From NCBI RefSeq assembly GCF_017916325.1, contig NC_090158.1, positions 692,501-756,500 of the forward strand: a stretch of 64,000 nt of DNA. Direction: 5' to 3'. Position numbers and translations under genes: made by a program. The notes under the pieces are model-generated. The model ran no database searches. It had not been told where the DNA came from and worked only from the letters and a program-made list of their open reading frames with translations. Shown in pieces: positions 39,627-51,239 of the stretch (position 1 is the stretch's first letter; each line of letters opens with the position of its first letter). Origin of the DNA: Leishmania martiniquensis. Taxonomy: Eukaryota; Euglenozoa; Kinetoplastea; Trypanosomatida; Trypanosomatidae.

Positions 39627-41182
39627 AACCTGGTGCTCAGAGGGTGCTCTAGAGTCGGGCGTCTCTTTGCCCACGTGGGCAAGGGTCGAGCCTCTCCCTC
39701 AGCCAGTGTTATGAGCCCCCCCCACACAAAAAAGAAAGGGCTGCATGCACTGTCTGCGGGTGCAAGCATTGCCCTCGCAGCGTCGAGGCGGGAGATGTGC
39801 ATTCGTCTGCCTCTATGTATGTGTGTGCGGCTTTGGTGTTTTTGATTAAATGTGTTTCGTCGCTGTATCGCCTCTGTGCGGCACGTCCCCTCGGCGGGGC
39901 AGTGCCGCAGCGTTGCCTCTCCTCCCCTCCATTCTCTTCCACCGCGGGCTCGCACGCCCTCTCTGCTGCGCGTCCCCTCACCTCCGTTAGTGCAGCTGCG
40001 CCGTATTCGTTCCGTCTTTTTCTCTCTCCCTCCGATGTTTCGCTTCGGTCTAACATGAGCAGTGAGCGCCCCGGCGGCAGCGACTGCGAGAGACGATGAA
40101 CTCCGAAGATGCACAGTGACAACCGTTACGAGCCTCTTCAATGAGCTCGTTTGAGCCTTCTGCGGCTCTTCCACTTTCTCTCTATGAGTCTTCCTCGTTG
40201 AGAGCCGCAGTGTGTGACGCGCGGCTATTGACACAGTCGCTGACAAGTCGTGCGTATGAAAGCGAAAATAATAGTAGAAAGTAAATCGCCAAGTCTGCGG
40301 AGGTGTGTGTCCCCCGGTCGCTGAAGCGCGCCTGCTCGTCACTCTCCCCCTTCCTGTGTAGGCTGAACTCTTCTCTGAGTTGCCAAAGTGAGCTGTGGAG
40401 GATGCAGAGGCGCGTCGGCCAAAGCGTACGCAGACGAGTACGCGCCTTCTCGTCCAAACACTTGCTCACATGTGCACCTCGTCTGCCCTGATGGGCTCGT
40501 GTGAGGTACCGTGACGGAGCGCGAGGCGAGAGGAGAGGCGAGAGGGGTGGAGCGGAATGTGGGGGACGCGGCGCAAGCGGAGGTGAGGTCCATGAGGTGA
40601 AGAAGCTCAGTGAGCGACTCTGACCCCCCCTCCCCCGAAGGGCACGGCGCTGCGCGCTTTCCCCTTCCCCCAAACGCGTGCGGAAGAAGCGCTTATGATG
40701 CTGGCCGGAATGCGGGCGAGGGCCAACCCCTTTGGCGCACCCCCTCCCCGTACACGCGTGGCTGCCCATTCCCCCATTTTGGAGTCTGCGGGCGGAAGGA
40801 GGGGGAAGGGGGGGGTGCGCTCGCTCGCCTCGGGCTCCCTTTAGGGGTGGCGCATACGTCGACACTTCACTGCACGCCTTGCCGTATGCAGAACTGCATG
40901 TGCATCCTCCTCGCTCCAGCCGTCTTTTCTTCCTTTACCTCTTCTACATCGCCCTCATGGCTACGCGCGCTTTTCTTCACGAGCGTTTGCTGTGGCTGTC
41001 GCCCGCACCGCTGCTACCGGTGCTACACTACGCAGACGACGACCATTCTTTCATCAGCCACAGCCGACTTTTCAAGTGCACCCACAGCTACACGTACGTA
41101 TTTGTACCCTCGAGAAGAGTCTCTGTGCCTGCGGCGGGCACTTCATCTGCGGCGGCGCCTGCGCAAGCGCCCACGCGGCTCT
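39627..41182. other. Spacer, no gene
   Basis: C/T-rich tracts 39890-40045 and 40910-40965. The following frame is open to 40610 through G/C-rich leader sequence. AG at 41034-41035 is a candidate acceptor for the next gene. Confidence 0.55.
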
Positions 41183-42565
41183 ATGCCCGCTTTCCAGATA
41201 GTGCCTGGCACGCGCGTCTGCATCTTCTTCGATTGTCGTGTCGGAGGTGACGGAAGGGGCTATGAGGAGCTGCGGCAGACGGTGTACACGCAATGCAGCC
41301 AAATGCTTACGCTTTCTCGCCTCCACTCCTCTGGCGATCGGACAGCGCTTTCTGCATCCGTTCATATCGTGACCCACGCTCGCGTGGCGTCACACGCGAC
41401 ATCTTTTCAGGCTGAGGCTCCCGGCGAGTCAAGCGATTTTCGTGCTGCTGATGTGGTGGCTGGCCTACGCCCTCTTCAAACCGCCCAGCCTGATCATAGC
41501 GTTGGCGTGTGTGGCGCCGACACTTTTGGGAATCGCATGGAGGCGGTGATGCCGCATATTCAGCGGGCTCTCGATGATTCGCAGCAGCGCTCTCAGCTCA
41601 TCCTCATCTGCTCCTCCTACGTTAGTCACACGGAGGCAACGCAAAGTCTGTCGGGTCTTCGCCTTGGCGCCTCGCCGCATCAGTGGCTGCGCTGTATTCT
41701 GGTGGACTGGGCGGCAGTTTGCGTGACTGTTGGCGAGCTGACTAGCAACACGCGCGTGTACCGCTGCTCCCGTAGTATGCGCCAACTGCAGGCTGCGGTG
41801 CAGGACAGCCTCTGTGTTTTTCTGATGCCGGATGTGCGCCCCTCACGCCGCCTTCAACTGAAACTGGGTGCGCAGGCGATGCCAGTCATTGCTGCGCTTT
41901 GGCACTACGGCGCCTGCCTCGACGAGAGCGACACCGTTCGCGGTGTAGCGAGGGCAGAGCGTGCGTCACCTGCCGCTCTGTCCGAGGTCAGCGATATGAC
42001 GTGCCGACGCCTTGAAGCGCCCGATTGCTGCAAGTCTTCTGCCGCTGCGGCATCGGTGGCCGAGTGGGGTGACCGGGGGGACGGCTGCCCGACACTGCAT
42101 CTACGCGCCATCCTGGAAGCTGACCAGGTAGATGAATCACTCCTGTTTGGAGACACATGGGTGCTGGCCTTGGACACAGCTGTCACCGCCTCCACCTTGA
42201 TATCGTCTTCAGCGCCACTTTGGCCATCTGCCGCATCGACTGTTGCACTCTGGTACGCCTTCTTCAATGCCTTCTTTGGCGATGCGCTCGTGCTCACCGG
42301 TGAGGCGACAGACATGGGGAGCCGCCATCGCGCACTGCAGCGCCGTCATCACTTTGTCGCATATTTCATGCCAGACAAGACGATGCGCGTTCGCGAGATT
42401 GTGCCCCCAGAGCTGCGTTTCGTGCCACTCCCTGCGCCTCCCACGCCCGAAGGGCTACGGGAGCAGAGGGTGTATGAATCAGAAATGCAGCGCCTTCGGC
42501 AGCAGCTGCTGTCCTGCTGCGCCTCCGCCTCTTTCTCACTCGATGCGCTTCTGTCAAGTGGATGA
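41183..42565 (+). CDS. Unrecognised protein with vWA-like start; faint M1AP resemblance
   Basis: 460 aa, no confident family. Residues 8-16 form a hydrophobic strand (TRVCIFFDC), followed by a helix and another strand (VHIVTHARV), as in a Rossmann or vWA-like fold. Later come LILICSSYVSH (about 138-148), WLRCILVDW, SLCVFLMPD and a C-terminal HHFVAYFMPDKTMRVREIVPPELRFVPLP followed by a Gln/Arg helix. The order of these blocks loosely resembles animal M1AP (meiosis 1 arrest protein). The similarity is weak and judged by eye. Cys-rich loop 250-310. Codon usage matches neighbouring genes. The ATG chosen follows the AG at 41034-41035. There is no TM segment or signal peptide. Confidence 0.6.
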   Translation: MPAFQIVPGTRVCIFFDCRVGGDGRGYEELRQTVYTQCSQMLTLSRLHSSGDRTALSASVHIVTHARVASHATSFQAEAPGESSDFRAADVVAGLRPLQTAQPDHSVGVCGADTFGNRMEAVMPHIQRALDDSQQRSQLILICSSYVSHTEATQSLSGLRLGASPHQWLRCILVDWAAVCVTVGELTSNTRVYRCSRSMRQLQAAVQDSLCVFLMPDVRPSRRLQLKLGAQAMPVIAALWHYGACLDESDTVRGVARAERASPAALSEVSDMTCRRLEAPDCCKSSAAAASVAEWGDRGDGCPTLHLRAILEADQVDESLLFGDTWVLALDTAVTASTLISSSAPLWPSAASTVALWYAFFNAFFGDALVLTGEATDMGSRHRALQRRHHFVAYFMPDKTMRVREIVPPELRFVPLPAPPTPEGLREQRVYESEMQRLRQQLLSCCASASFSLDALLSSG

Positions 42566-43557
42566 TGCGGAGCGGCGAGTACACTGTAGTCCTCGGTTCT
42601 GGGCTGGGTGGTGGGAGACAAGGGGGCGGGTGGGGGAGGTCTTTCTCGACGCTTGCACATTTTTTTTGCTCATGTGCGCATCCATGTTTGTGTGTGTGTG
42701 TGTCGCACCTGCACCCCATCGTTGTCCCCCCTCTCACCAGTCATCTGCTCCCCCCCTCCCGCCTTCGCGGCTCTCTTGTCGGCTTCACCGTTTTTTTTTT
42801 ACTTTCCCATGAAGTCTTCAGAGGGGGGCCTCCCCTCCCCCCTCTCTCACTCTCTTCTCTGCTACGCATTCTTTGCAGCCTGTAAAGCGCGCACAGCTGT
42901 GCTTCTCACTACGTTCTTCCACAGAACTTGCCCTCAAAGAGTGCCCCCTTCCCTCCTCTCCCCTCTCGCTGAAAGCCGTAATGGAAGGGTGAGAACTCTG
43001 CAGTCAGCCCTCTTGACGGCTCAGACGTCACTCTACCGCCTTTCCTTTCGCCCATATCTCGTAGCCGATATGCTGCGCTACTGAAGTTACCTCAACGAAG
43101 ACTTCCGCAATGGTGCACACATGACGCCCTACCAACAGAGCGCGTGGAAAAGGGTAACGGCATCGCCGAGTCGACATAGGTTGCCCCCTCTGCTGAATCA
43201 CGGTCCTCTTCGTACTTTGAAATCCTTTGAGCGTGTGGTTCACCTCGTCCATCTACTCTCCCGCGCTGTCTTCTCCGCCTCTGCGCACCTCTCTCTCTTG
43301 ATCATCAGGATATAAGCGCATACATCCTTGCAACGTGCGCCTGAATATCGCCGTAGCATAGATTCTGTCTCCCCCCCACACACAGTCCGTTCGCCCTTCT
43401 CTCACGCTCCCTTTCTCATTCCCTTGCCCGATCCCTCTCACTCATCGCGAGAGGGAAAAGGGCGTCGGCTCGCACCAAGTCGGCCGCTCTGCATCGCGAG
43501 CTGTTCCTCTGCTCCTCCTCACTCGGGTTTGACATCCATCGCAGACTCTTCGCCATT
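42566..43557. other. Spacer, no gene
   Basis: 3' UTR with T-run and TG repeat (42659-42705), C/T tracts 42715-42870 and 43370-43440. AG at 43450-43451 is a candidate acceptor for the V-ATPase gene. Confidence 0.55.
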
Positions 43558-45885
43558 ATGCCGAAGGAGGCGTGCAGTGGCTTGTGGAGGTCGGAGGACA
43601 TGGTGGCCCTCTCCCTCCACATGCAGCGCGAGGTGGCCCACGACGCCGTTCTCAAGCTCGGCGAGATCGGTCAGTTTCAGTTTCTCGACCTCAACAAGGA
43701 TGTAAGCGCCTTTCAGCGCGACTTTGTGCAAGAGGTGCGGCGCTGCGACGACATGGAGCGCAAGCTGCGCGTTCTGCAGGACGAGATCGACAAGGCAGGC
43801 GTGGCCACCATCGCGGACAGTGGCGCGGAGGGGGAGACGATGTCCTCACTTGAGCACAAGATCGACGAGGTCTACTCGGAGGTCATGGAGCTCAACGAGC
43901 AGTACCAGGCGCTCATCGAGGAGCGCAATCGGTCGAAGGAGCACCTCGAAATTCTCTCGCGCGACTTTGGCGGGGCTACCGGCGAAGGACTGCTGATGGT
44001 GACCGGCGTCATTCCCAAAGAGCGCATACCGGTCTTTGAGCGCCTCGTGTACCGCGCGACACGCGGCAACTCTCTCATGCGCACGGACGAGATCGATAAG
44101 CCTTTCTACCACATCCACTCAAACTCTTCCGTCCATAAGAGTGTGTTCGCCGTGTACTTCTCGGCTCCGCGGCTGCGAGAAAAGCTGATAAAAATCGCCG
44201 AAGCGAACGCGGCCACCATATACAACTATGCCGACTCGGAACAGCAGCTGACCCGCATGCACGCCTCGCTGCAGCACCAGGTGGACACGATCACCCAGAC
44301 CCTCAACCAGTCGGCCTACCGCCAACGGCAGGTGCTGCTTGGTATTGCGGCTGCCTGCTACGAGTGGCGTCGCGCCGTGGTGACGGAGAAGGCGGTCTTC
44401 GCGACGATGAACATGCTGAAGTTCTCGGGCTCGACGGCGATCGCGCAGGGGTGGGCGCCGGTGCGCGCGTGCGACGACATCCGTACGGCGATCGCTGAGG
44501 CCGAGTACCTGAGCGGGGCGCAGGTTGCGACCATCATTGAGGAGCTGGGCACCCAGGAGACGCCGCCGTCTTACTTCAAGACCAACAAAATCACGGGCAC
44601 CTTCCAAAGCATTGTGGACAGCTATGGCATCGCCCGCTACAAGGAGGCGAATCCCGGCGTGTTCACGATCATCACCTTCCCTTACCTCTTTGGTGTCATG
44701 TACGGTGACGTCGGTCATGGGGTCATTCTGACGCTCTTCGCTGCCTTCCTCGTCTTCCAAGAGAAGAGCTTCGAGGGGAAGCCTCTCAATGAGATCTTCG
44801 CCATGATCTTCGGTGGCCGCTATTTATTGCTGCTGATGGGCTTCTTTGCTGTGTACATGGGGCTCCTGTACAACGATATGTTTGGCTTCTCCATCGAAAT
44901 CTTCGCCTCAAGCTACCGCTGGCCGCAGCTGCCTCCGGAGGGCCCAGACGGCATTGTGCACCCGTCCTTTCCCACTGGCCGTCCCAGCGTGAAGCCGACC
45001 TCGCCGGTCGTCTTCGGCATCGACTCTGCGTGGTCGGAGACGGAGAATAAGCTTGAGTTCTACAACTCGATCAAAATGAAGTGCTCCGTCATCATCGGCG
45101 TGGCACAGATGATGGCTGGCGTGTTCATCTCCCTCACGAACTACGTGTACTTCAACGACCGCGTCAAGGTGTGGTTCCGCTTCGTTCCGGAGATGGTATT
45201 CTTGTCGTGCACCTTTGGCTACATGTGCTTCCTCATCATTGTGAAGTGGCTGACGACGTGGGAGAACACGCACGATGCCCCGTCGCTGCTGGAGACGATG
45301 ACAAACTTCTTCTTGGCACCAGGCACTGTCACCCTACCGCTCTTCTCTGGACAGGCTACGCTGCAGATGCTACTTCTGCTGGTGTCGCTCGCCTGCGTGC
45401 CATGCATGTTGTGCGTCATCCCCTATCTGGAGAAGCAGCAGCACGACCAAAAGATGCGAGAGCGCGCCGCGCACCCGCCTCCAGAGGGCTGGGAGGAGGA
45501 AGAGGACGACTTTGACCTCAGCGAGGTAATCATCCACCAAGTCATTCACACGATCGAGTACGTGCTGGGCTGCGTGTCGAACACCGCATCGTACCTGCGT
45601 CTGTGGGCCCTCTCTCTCGCCCACTCGCAACTGTCGGAGGTGTTCTGGAGCTTTGCCTTCCTCCTCACCGTCAACTACGATAACGGCTCCGGCATCTTGA
45701 TCTTCATGGGCTTTGCTGTATGGATGGCGGCGACAATTGGCGTTCTGCTCGGCATGGAGTCGCTTTCCGCCTTCCTGCACGCGCTGCGTCTTCACTGGGT
45801 GGAGTTCAACAACAAGTTCTACGCTGCCGATGGCCACGCGTTCGAGCCGTTTGACCTTGCAGAGTCTCTGAGCAAACTGCGCTAA
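43558..45885 (+). CDS. V-type proton ATPase subunit a
   Basis: 775 aa. The membrane subunit of V0 that forms the proton half-channels of the vacuolar/acidocalcisome pump. Opening: LWRSEDMVALSLHMQ then LGEIGQFQFLDLNKDVSAFQRDFVQEVRRCDDMERKLR, family standard. The cytosolic domain runs to about 370. Membrane part: PYLFGVMYGDVGHG (about 377-390), YNDMFGFSIEIF, then the essential arginine R681 in TASYLRLWALSLAHSQLSEVFW, and a C-terminal MGFAVWMAATIGVLLGMESLSAFLHALRLHWVEFNNKFY. All core motifs are intact and length is near the family norm, so it should be functional. Trypanosomatids may have more than one paralogue; this window shows only one. Confidence 0.95.
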   Translation: MPKEACSGLWRSEDMVALSLHMQREVAHDAVLKLGEIGQFQFLDLNKDVSAFQRDFVQEVRRCDDMERKLRVLQDEIDKAGVATIADSGAEGETMSSLEHKIDEVYSEVMELNEQYQALIEERNRSKEHLEILSRDFGGATGEGLLMVTGVIPKERIPVFERLVYRATRGNSLMRTDEIDKPFYHIHSNSSVHKSVFAVYFSAPRLREKLIKIAEANAATIYNYADSEQQLTRMHASLQHQVDTITQTLNQSAYRQRQVLLGIAAACYEWRRAVVTEKAVFATMNMLKFSGSTAIAQGWAPVRACDDIRTAIAEAEYLSGAQVATIIEELGTQETPPSYFKTNKITGTFQSIVDSYGIARYKEANPGVFTIITFPYLFGVMYGDVGHGVILTLFAAFLVFQEKSFEGKPLNEIFAMIFGGRYLLLLMGFFAVYMGLLYNDMFGFSIEIFASSYRWPQLPPEGPDGIVHPSFPTGRPSVKPTSPVVFGIDSAWSETENKLEFYNSIKMKCSVIIGVAQMMAGVFISLTNYVYFNDRVKVWFRFVPEMVFLSCTFGYMCFLIIVKWLTTWENTHDAPSLLETMTNFFLAPGTVTLPLFSGQATLQMLLLLVSLACVPCMLCVIPYLEKQQHDQKMRERAAHPPPEGWEEEEDDFDLSEVIIHQVIHTIEYVLGCVSNTASYLRLWALSLAHSQLSEVFWSFAFLLTVNYDNGSGILIFMGFAVWMAATIGVLLGMESLSAFLHALRLHWVEFNNKFYAADGHAFEPFDLAESLSKLR

Positions 45886-46381
45886 GCACAGGCACCCGAT
45901 GGAGGCGCGGGGGGGGGGAGAGTCGACGCCGGGGGCGCAACGGTCCTTCCTCTGCAGCTCGAATCTTTGAGTGGCTTTGGGGCTCGGCGCATAAATGGCG
46001 CGATGCAGGGAGTCAGGAGGACTCTTACAGTGCTGACGCTCTCCTTCCGCTCGCAGCGTCTCCTGCACCATCACGCAAGCCGACGGTGCCCCTTCGCCTC
46101 TTCTCTCGCGTTCCACTCCGCCCCCTGCCCACTTCTGCTGTACCGCCCTGCTTCGGGCGTTGGTGAATCAAGCGTTGTGAGGCATCGATACGTTTTCTCT
46201 TGGTCTGTCCGTCTGTGTGTGCTGTGTGTGCCGTCGGCGTCTCTCGTTAACGTTTACTGCAGCGAGTGCCCGTCAGAGTTGGCCCTTTCTCTGGGAGGTA
46301 CCTTGTTGTGCCGCGCGCACTCGCTTTGTGTGTCTCTTTCTCTTCCAGTGCATCTTCTGGGGAGTGAGGCGTCTCTCTCTC

Positions 46382-46408
46382 CCTCTCTCTGTGTGTGTGT
46401 GTGTGTGC
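46382..46408. repeat. CT/GT microsatellite
   Basis: (CT)n directly followed by (GT)9 in the spacer before COX10. Confidence 0.85.
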
Positions 46409-47276
46409 ACGACGGATGTGCGTATGCGTTGTTTTGCGGTGTTCCCTAAGGCGCAGGTGTTGAGAAGCCGAAGCAAATATAGCAGACAGAGAGACTGAGT
46501 GGTGCACCGACGTGGGCTCACCGAGCATGACTGCGTGGCAGGCACAGAGAGAGAGACGAGTGAGGAGGAGGGGGGAGGGGTAAAGGTCGAGGAGAATCAT
46601 AAAGAAGCGTCGCCGGAGATGGGGCGTCTTCGTTACCCCCCCCCACTTCTCCCCACTCTTGCGTCTCCTCTCCGTGCGCTCTGTGAGGCTGCTGAGTGCA
46701 AGCGCGTGGACGGAGATCGGCGGAGGTATGCTTAGCATTGCTGCGGTCTACGAGAGCTACATGAGCGAAGGTAGTGGGTGCGACAAAGCAGCGCCGCTTG
46801 CTTTGGTGGCCATGTGTGCTGCTACCATGGAGCGGAGACTCTGGTGCAGCGTGTGGAGAGAGGGTGTTGGTCGAGGATTGGGCTGCACACGCGTTGCCCA
46901 AACTTCACGTGGCTCGCCACTCTGCCCTTTGTCTCACAACGGTGTCCTTCTCATGTTCCCACGCGCAGTGAGGTGCGGCAGGCGTGTGTTTCCTCCCCCC
47001 GACTCTTTACGTTTCTCCTCTTGCGGTCTTCCGCCATCGTCACCGTTTTCCTCCGACAGTGTGCCTGCGCCTCTAAAAGTGATTGCGCATGTCTGCCCTG
47101 TGTATGTGCCCCTAACTGCACCATCTCTGTTTCAGTGCGTGTGCGTGCTCGCGTCTCTCCTCTCTCTCACGGCGCTATCGCCATAAGACGTCACGATCGA
47201 TACGGCGCGAACGACCCCTTTTTTCTCTTCCCTCTCCGTTGTGTGCGTCGTACGTGTCTGGCCTACACTGCCGCGT

Positions 47277-47278
47277 AG
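47277..47278 (+). promoter_or_regulatory. Candidate trans-splice acceptor AG
   Basis: CGTAG after the tract TTTTTTCTCTTCCCTCTCC, 22 nt before the COX10 ATG. It lies inside the open frame that reaches back to 47241, so it supports the later start. Confidence 0.55.
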
Positions 47279-47300
47279 CCCAAGAACTGCAAAGGAGACG

Positions 47301-48458
47301 ATGTGGCGCATCACGGCGGCTCGGCATGCGCAGCTGTTCGGGCTGACGCAGCGCAGGCTGCTGTCGGGGACCTTCACGGCATGCCCATACCACCGGGCCA
47401 AAGAAGGGTCTGCCACGGCCATGGCGCAAGGGGCGGCGGAGCACTGCCCCGTTGTGGGCACCACACCGCACACGCGTTGTCCCATGGAGGTAGACCTATG
47501 CGACCGCCGGACGCCAACCATCTCGGCGATGGTGTCGCAGATGGGTAAGACGCAGCTTTCTGCTTATGTGGCCGCCACCGCGTTGGCGGGGTACGTCATT
47601 GCTGGCGGCACCAGTCCCTTCATTGCCGCCGCCGTCACCACCGGCACGATGCTGCAGTCCTGCTCTGCCAACACGGCAAATCAGATCATAGAGGCACCGT
47701 ATGATCGGCTGATGAAGCGTACCTGCCGCCGCCCTCTGCCGATGAAGTTTCTCTCACCACAGGTGGCCGCGGCCATCTCCGGCGTGGAGCTCAGTTTAGG
47801 CACTGGGCTGCTATACTGCGCGAGCCCACCGGCAGCGGCGTTGGGCGTCCTCAACTGGTTTCTGTACGTCTGCGTTTACACCCCGCTGAAGCGCGTCTCC
47901 GCCCTCAATACGTGGTTTGGCTCTGTTGTGGGAGGCGTCCCACCGTTGATGGGCGGCGTTGCGGTCGCCAGCTTCATCACGCCGCCGGTGTGGCTGCTGG
48001 CGACGTTTCTGTTTGTGTGGCAAATCCCACACTTCAACGGGCTCGCCTTTCACTGCCGACGCGACTACGAGGCGGCCGGCTACAAGATGCTGGCCTTCTA
48101 TAATCCCTGGCGTGCTTCCTTCTACGCCGTTGCCCTCTCTGTGGTGATGGCTGTCCTCACTCTCATCTGCCCGACGTTCGCCGGCATGGAGGTGGAGGGG
48201 TCGTGGTACTACTCGGTGACGGCGGCCGCCAACGCGCTCATGATCTACAAGTCGCTGCTCTTTCACAATGATCCGGTGCGCCACTGCCGCGGCTGCTTCG
48301 TCTTCTCGTATGTTTATCTCAGCGTGATTCTCGCCGCTATCATGCTGAACCACGTTCAGCCGATGCACCTCGCGCAGCGCTCCATCCACTACTCTACCAC
48401 GGAGACGGTGGAGGCATCTGCGACGTCCCCAGCAATGCTGTCCACCGTAGAGGCGTAG
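47301..48458 (+). CDS. COX10: Protoheme IX farnesyltransferase COX10
   Basis: 385 aa. Makes heme O from heme B and farnesyl-PP in the inner mitochondrial membrane, first step to heme A of cytochrome oxidase. The N-terminus MWRITAARHAQLFGLTQRRL is an Arg-rich transit peptide. UbiA signature: ANTANQIIEAPYDRLMKRTCRRPLP with N127, D135, R140, R143 and R144. The second loop TPLKRVSALNTWFGSVVGGVPPLMG matches COX10 closely, and the second Asp-rich region PHFNGLAFHCRRDYEAAGYKMLAF (about 244-266) is present. Eight or so hydrophobic spans. The start follows AG at 47277-47278. Catalytic motifs appear complete. Confidence 0.95.
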   Translation: MWRITAARHAQLFGLTQRRLLSGTFTACPYHRAKEGSATAMAQGAAEHCPVVGTTPHTRCPMEVDLCDRRTPTISAMVSQMGKTQLSAYVAATALAGYVIAGGTSPFIAAAVTTGTMLQSCSANTANQIIEAPYDRLMKRTCRRPLPMKFLSPQVAAAISGVELSLGTGLLYCASPPAAALGVLNWFLYVCVYTPLKRVSALNTWFGSVVGGVPPLMGGVAVASFITPPVWLLATFLFVWQIPHFNGLAFHCRRDYEAAGYKMLAFYNPWRASFYAVALSVVMAVLTLICPTFAGMEVEGSWYYSVTAAANALMIYKSLLFHNDPVRHCRGCFVFSYVYLSVILAAIMLNHVQPMHLAQRSIHYSTTETVEASATSPAMLSTVEA

Positions 48459-51239
48459 CTTGTACTCGCCCCCCCACAAACTCAGGCAGCTGCGCACACA
48501 GGCGTGCAGCCCAAGCCGCACTTCGAACTCTGACACGAGGGTCTCTTGCAGCTGATGGCTCACGTACCCCTTTTCGACCTCGCGCATGCTGGCAGCTGTG
48601 TGGGCGGGCACGAACACCGGCTCGGACGGTGCCCCCCGCCCCCTGCCGGTGCAGGCACCTAAAAGGTTAGAACGCAAAGCAAATGCCGCACAGCACGTAC
48701 GCAGTGCTCTGACAATGCATACCGGAGCACAGATCAGCACATTCGCCAACCAACAGGCAACCGCGGAAGCCGTTGCCGTTACCCCTCCGCTGTTTCTCTG
48801 CCATACGCCGTGCTTTATCTTTGAGAACATGTCGACGCTCAGTGAAGTTGACACGGCGAGTGTGAGGCCGCGCCCTTCCCACCGTGCCCCGAAGAAGAGT
48901 TACAGCGACGAGATGGTGATGGCGAGTGGACAAGACAACGCGCGAAGTGACGTCTGCTCGGATGCTCGACAAGCCTCCCCCTCCCTTCCCTCCCACAGAC
49001 AAGCGGACCGGCGGTGCTGCCTGTCTGCCCCTGCGCAGCAGACACTCCCGCTGTGTAACAAAGAGAATTTCGTGCGTTCGTTTTCTTACGCTCATTTTGG
49101 CTTTTCGATTTGTGCGTGCCGCTCTCCGCCGTGCGCACTCTCGCTCTCTCGGTGGGTTTGCGCGGATGAGTGTGAATGGGGGGGAGTCGAGGCAGAAAGG
49201 GGTGGACGGCGCCCCCCTCCCCCTCAATGCTCTCTCGGTGGCTTTCACGCTCTTCAGAACGGAGTGCAGAGCTGACACCCTCACAATTTCGTTTGACTTC
49301 CTCACCTTTTCTTTGTGTTCGCCTCACTGCCCTGATGAGGCGTGCGATGGGCACGCGCGCACCGGGCATGCGGCGGAGGCTTCTCTTAGTTTCGTCTCTC
49401 TCTCTGTTTCCACTTTCCCCGAAGTGTCTGACTTCATCGAAGCGAAGAATAAGAAGTGTGTGTGCGTGTTTGCATGTGCCTAAGTGTTTAAGCACCGAAG
49501 TGCTCTCTCTTTCCCTTATGGAAGAGGATTCTTGCACGCGCGCGTCTCTCTCTCTCTCTGTGTGCCCCTCTGTCGTTGTGTCTTAGTAGGCAAATCTGTT
49601 TCCTGTAAGTGTGTGGGCTCGTAGGCGCCGCATCTTTCATGTGTCAGGCCATCGCCTTTGGTTGTGAGTGCTCGCGAATCTGCGCGCGATGGATCTCTTA
49701 GAGAGGTAGCGAAAAAAGGAAAGAGCGCGTGAGAGCAACAGGCATGGCGCCGGAGTACCCTCCCCACTTCACTCGCTCCCAACCGTTTCAAAGTGGCGCA
49801 TCCATGTCGTACCCTCTTTGTGCGCCTATGCGTGATGCGCCTCTGGTGCGCTGTTGTCGGAGACGGACGCGGGGTGGTGGTGGGGTGAATGGATGCGCCG
49901 GCGGGTGCACACATACACACACGCGTTCTCTTTCTCCCCCTTTTCTCATCTCTGGCGCAAAACGTGAGTAGGAGTGACGCACGGACCTATGAGCTCGCCG
50001 CCTCGGGGCAGCTTTTCTCACGTGCCGTTCTTTAGTAGGAAAGATGTCGGCGCGTAAGTGATAGGTCGAGGGGGCCCACGGCAGGGCTGAGGAAGCGAAG
50101 CGGAGGAAGGGGGGCAGAGTGGAGCTGCTGAGCGGTGCTGAGCGTATGCGCTAGCCTGTTCACCTCCTTCTCGATGAGCTCGCCTGCTTCTCGCAACCCG
50201 GTGAACGCATCCCGTTTCTCTCCTGCCTGCTCTCCTCTTCGGCTTTCACCTCTTCTAGCAGTCCTTGGCGCAGTGCGTGCCTGCGCAAGCGGGTTTGGGG
50301 CGGCATTGGGCAAGCAGCCACAACTCCCGGCTCTCCTTTACTCCCGCGGGCTACCGCTTTGCTCCCCTTCTCCCTTCGGTAGACTTTGGCGGATCTGCCG
50401 AATGTCGTGGTTGAACAGCGCCGCCTCAATGTGTGTGTCTTTCTCTCGCCCCCCTACTGATAAGCTGGCGACGCGTGCGCCTCTCTCCCTTCTGTGCGTT
50501 AATACACGTCGTCGCTCTTTTCCCCTCATCGGCCACCGCCCTGCTCGCCGATCGTCCCCGCCCGCTTTCTTGTTCTCTGTCATCCCCATCGCTGTAGGAG
50601 CGGCTGTGCGGCGCACGTCTGTCTGTTTGCCGTGAGCAATGTTTCATATTTGTCATGAGCGGTCGATGCAGTGTATCGTTCAATCTACGGGGTCAGAGTA
50701 CTAAAACGCTTAGCGCATTGTGCGCCGCACTTGTGTCGGCTTCACCTGTTCACAAAGATGTCGGACAGTGCGGCATACGCACAGAGTAGCACATGCACGG
50801 CACCGCTCCGCTCGAGAAGCGTGGCAGTGCGCGCTGCTCGCAGGGCACAGGCCTTTTTCCGCTTTCCTCTTCCTCTCTCGATGCTTTCCTGCGACCCGTG
50901 CATGGCTTCCGTATCATGGGAGACGTGAGGGGATGAGAGGACAACGTCTATGTGCCAGCGGATGACAGACACTTTCTGCTTCGCTTTTTCCTGTGCCCTC
51001 ACTGCCCCCTCCCTCTGGTCCCCTTAGCTTCCCTTAGTCGTCGACGCCAGTTGTTGCGGGTAGCTGAAAGTGGTGCAGAGGCCGCCCTCTAAAGATAAAA
51101 CGTGTTCTTCTGCACATGCCCTGTGCTCTTGCCCACCACCAAGCAGCTTCCACCAACGCACAGGCGTGTACACACGAACGGGCCATTCCTCCAGTAGTGT
51201 CGATCGAGAGAAGATTGGCTGCCGTTCCGTTCTCGAGAC
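48459..51239. other. Long spacer (2.8 kb), no gene supported
   Basis: 48470-48960 is mixed-composition 3' UTR sequence. Later parts are C/T-rich tracts with short CT and CA repeats. Frames on both strands (for example 48586-49275) lack motifs and codon pattern, so they are not accepted. Confidence 0.5.

Larger units (their letters stand above)
45886..47300. other. Spacer, no gene
   Basis: Early G-run (45911-45919), a C/T plus GT repeat 46373-46408, and tracts 46990-47060 and 47216-47240. Confidence 0.55.

Noticed and set aside
40610..41182. 191-codon upstream extension of the M1AP-like gene
   Set aside because: Leader composition, no family match, and an acceptor-like AG at 41034-41035 inside it.
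45370..46116. Minus-strand frame over the end of the V-ATPase gene and its 3' UTR
   Set aside because: No domain signature; crosses from coding to UTR composition.
48586..49275. 229-codon + strand frame after COX10
   Set aside because: No motif, GC3 not codon-like, second half falls in C/T tract; better read as 3' UTR.
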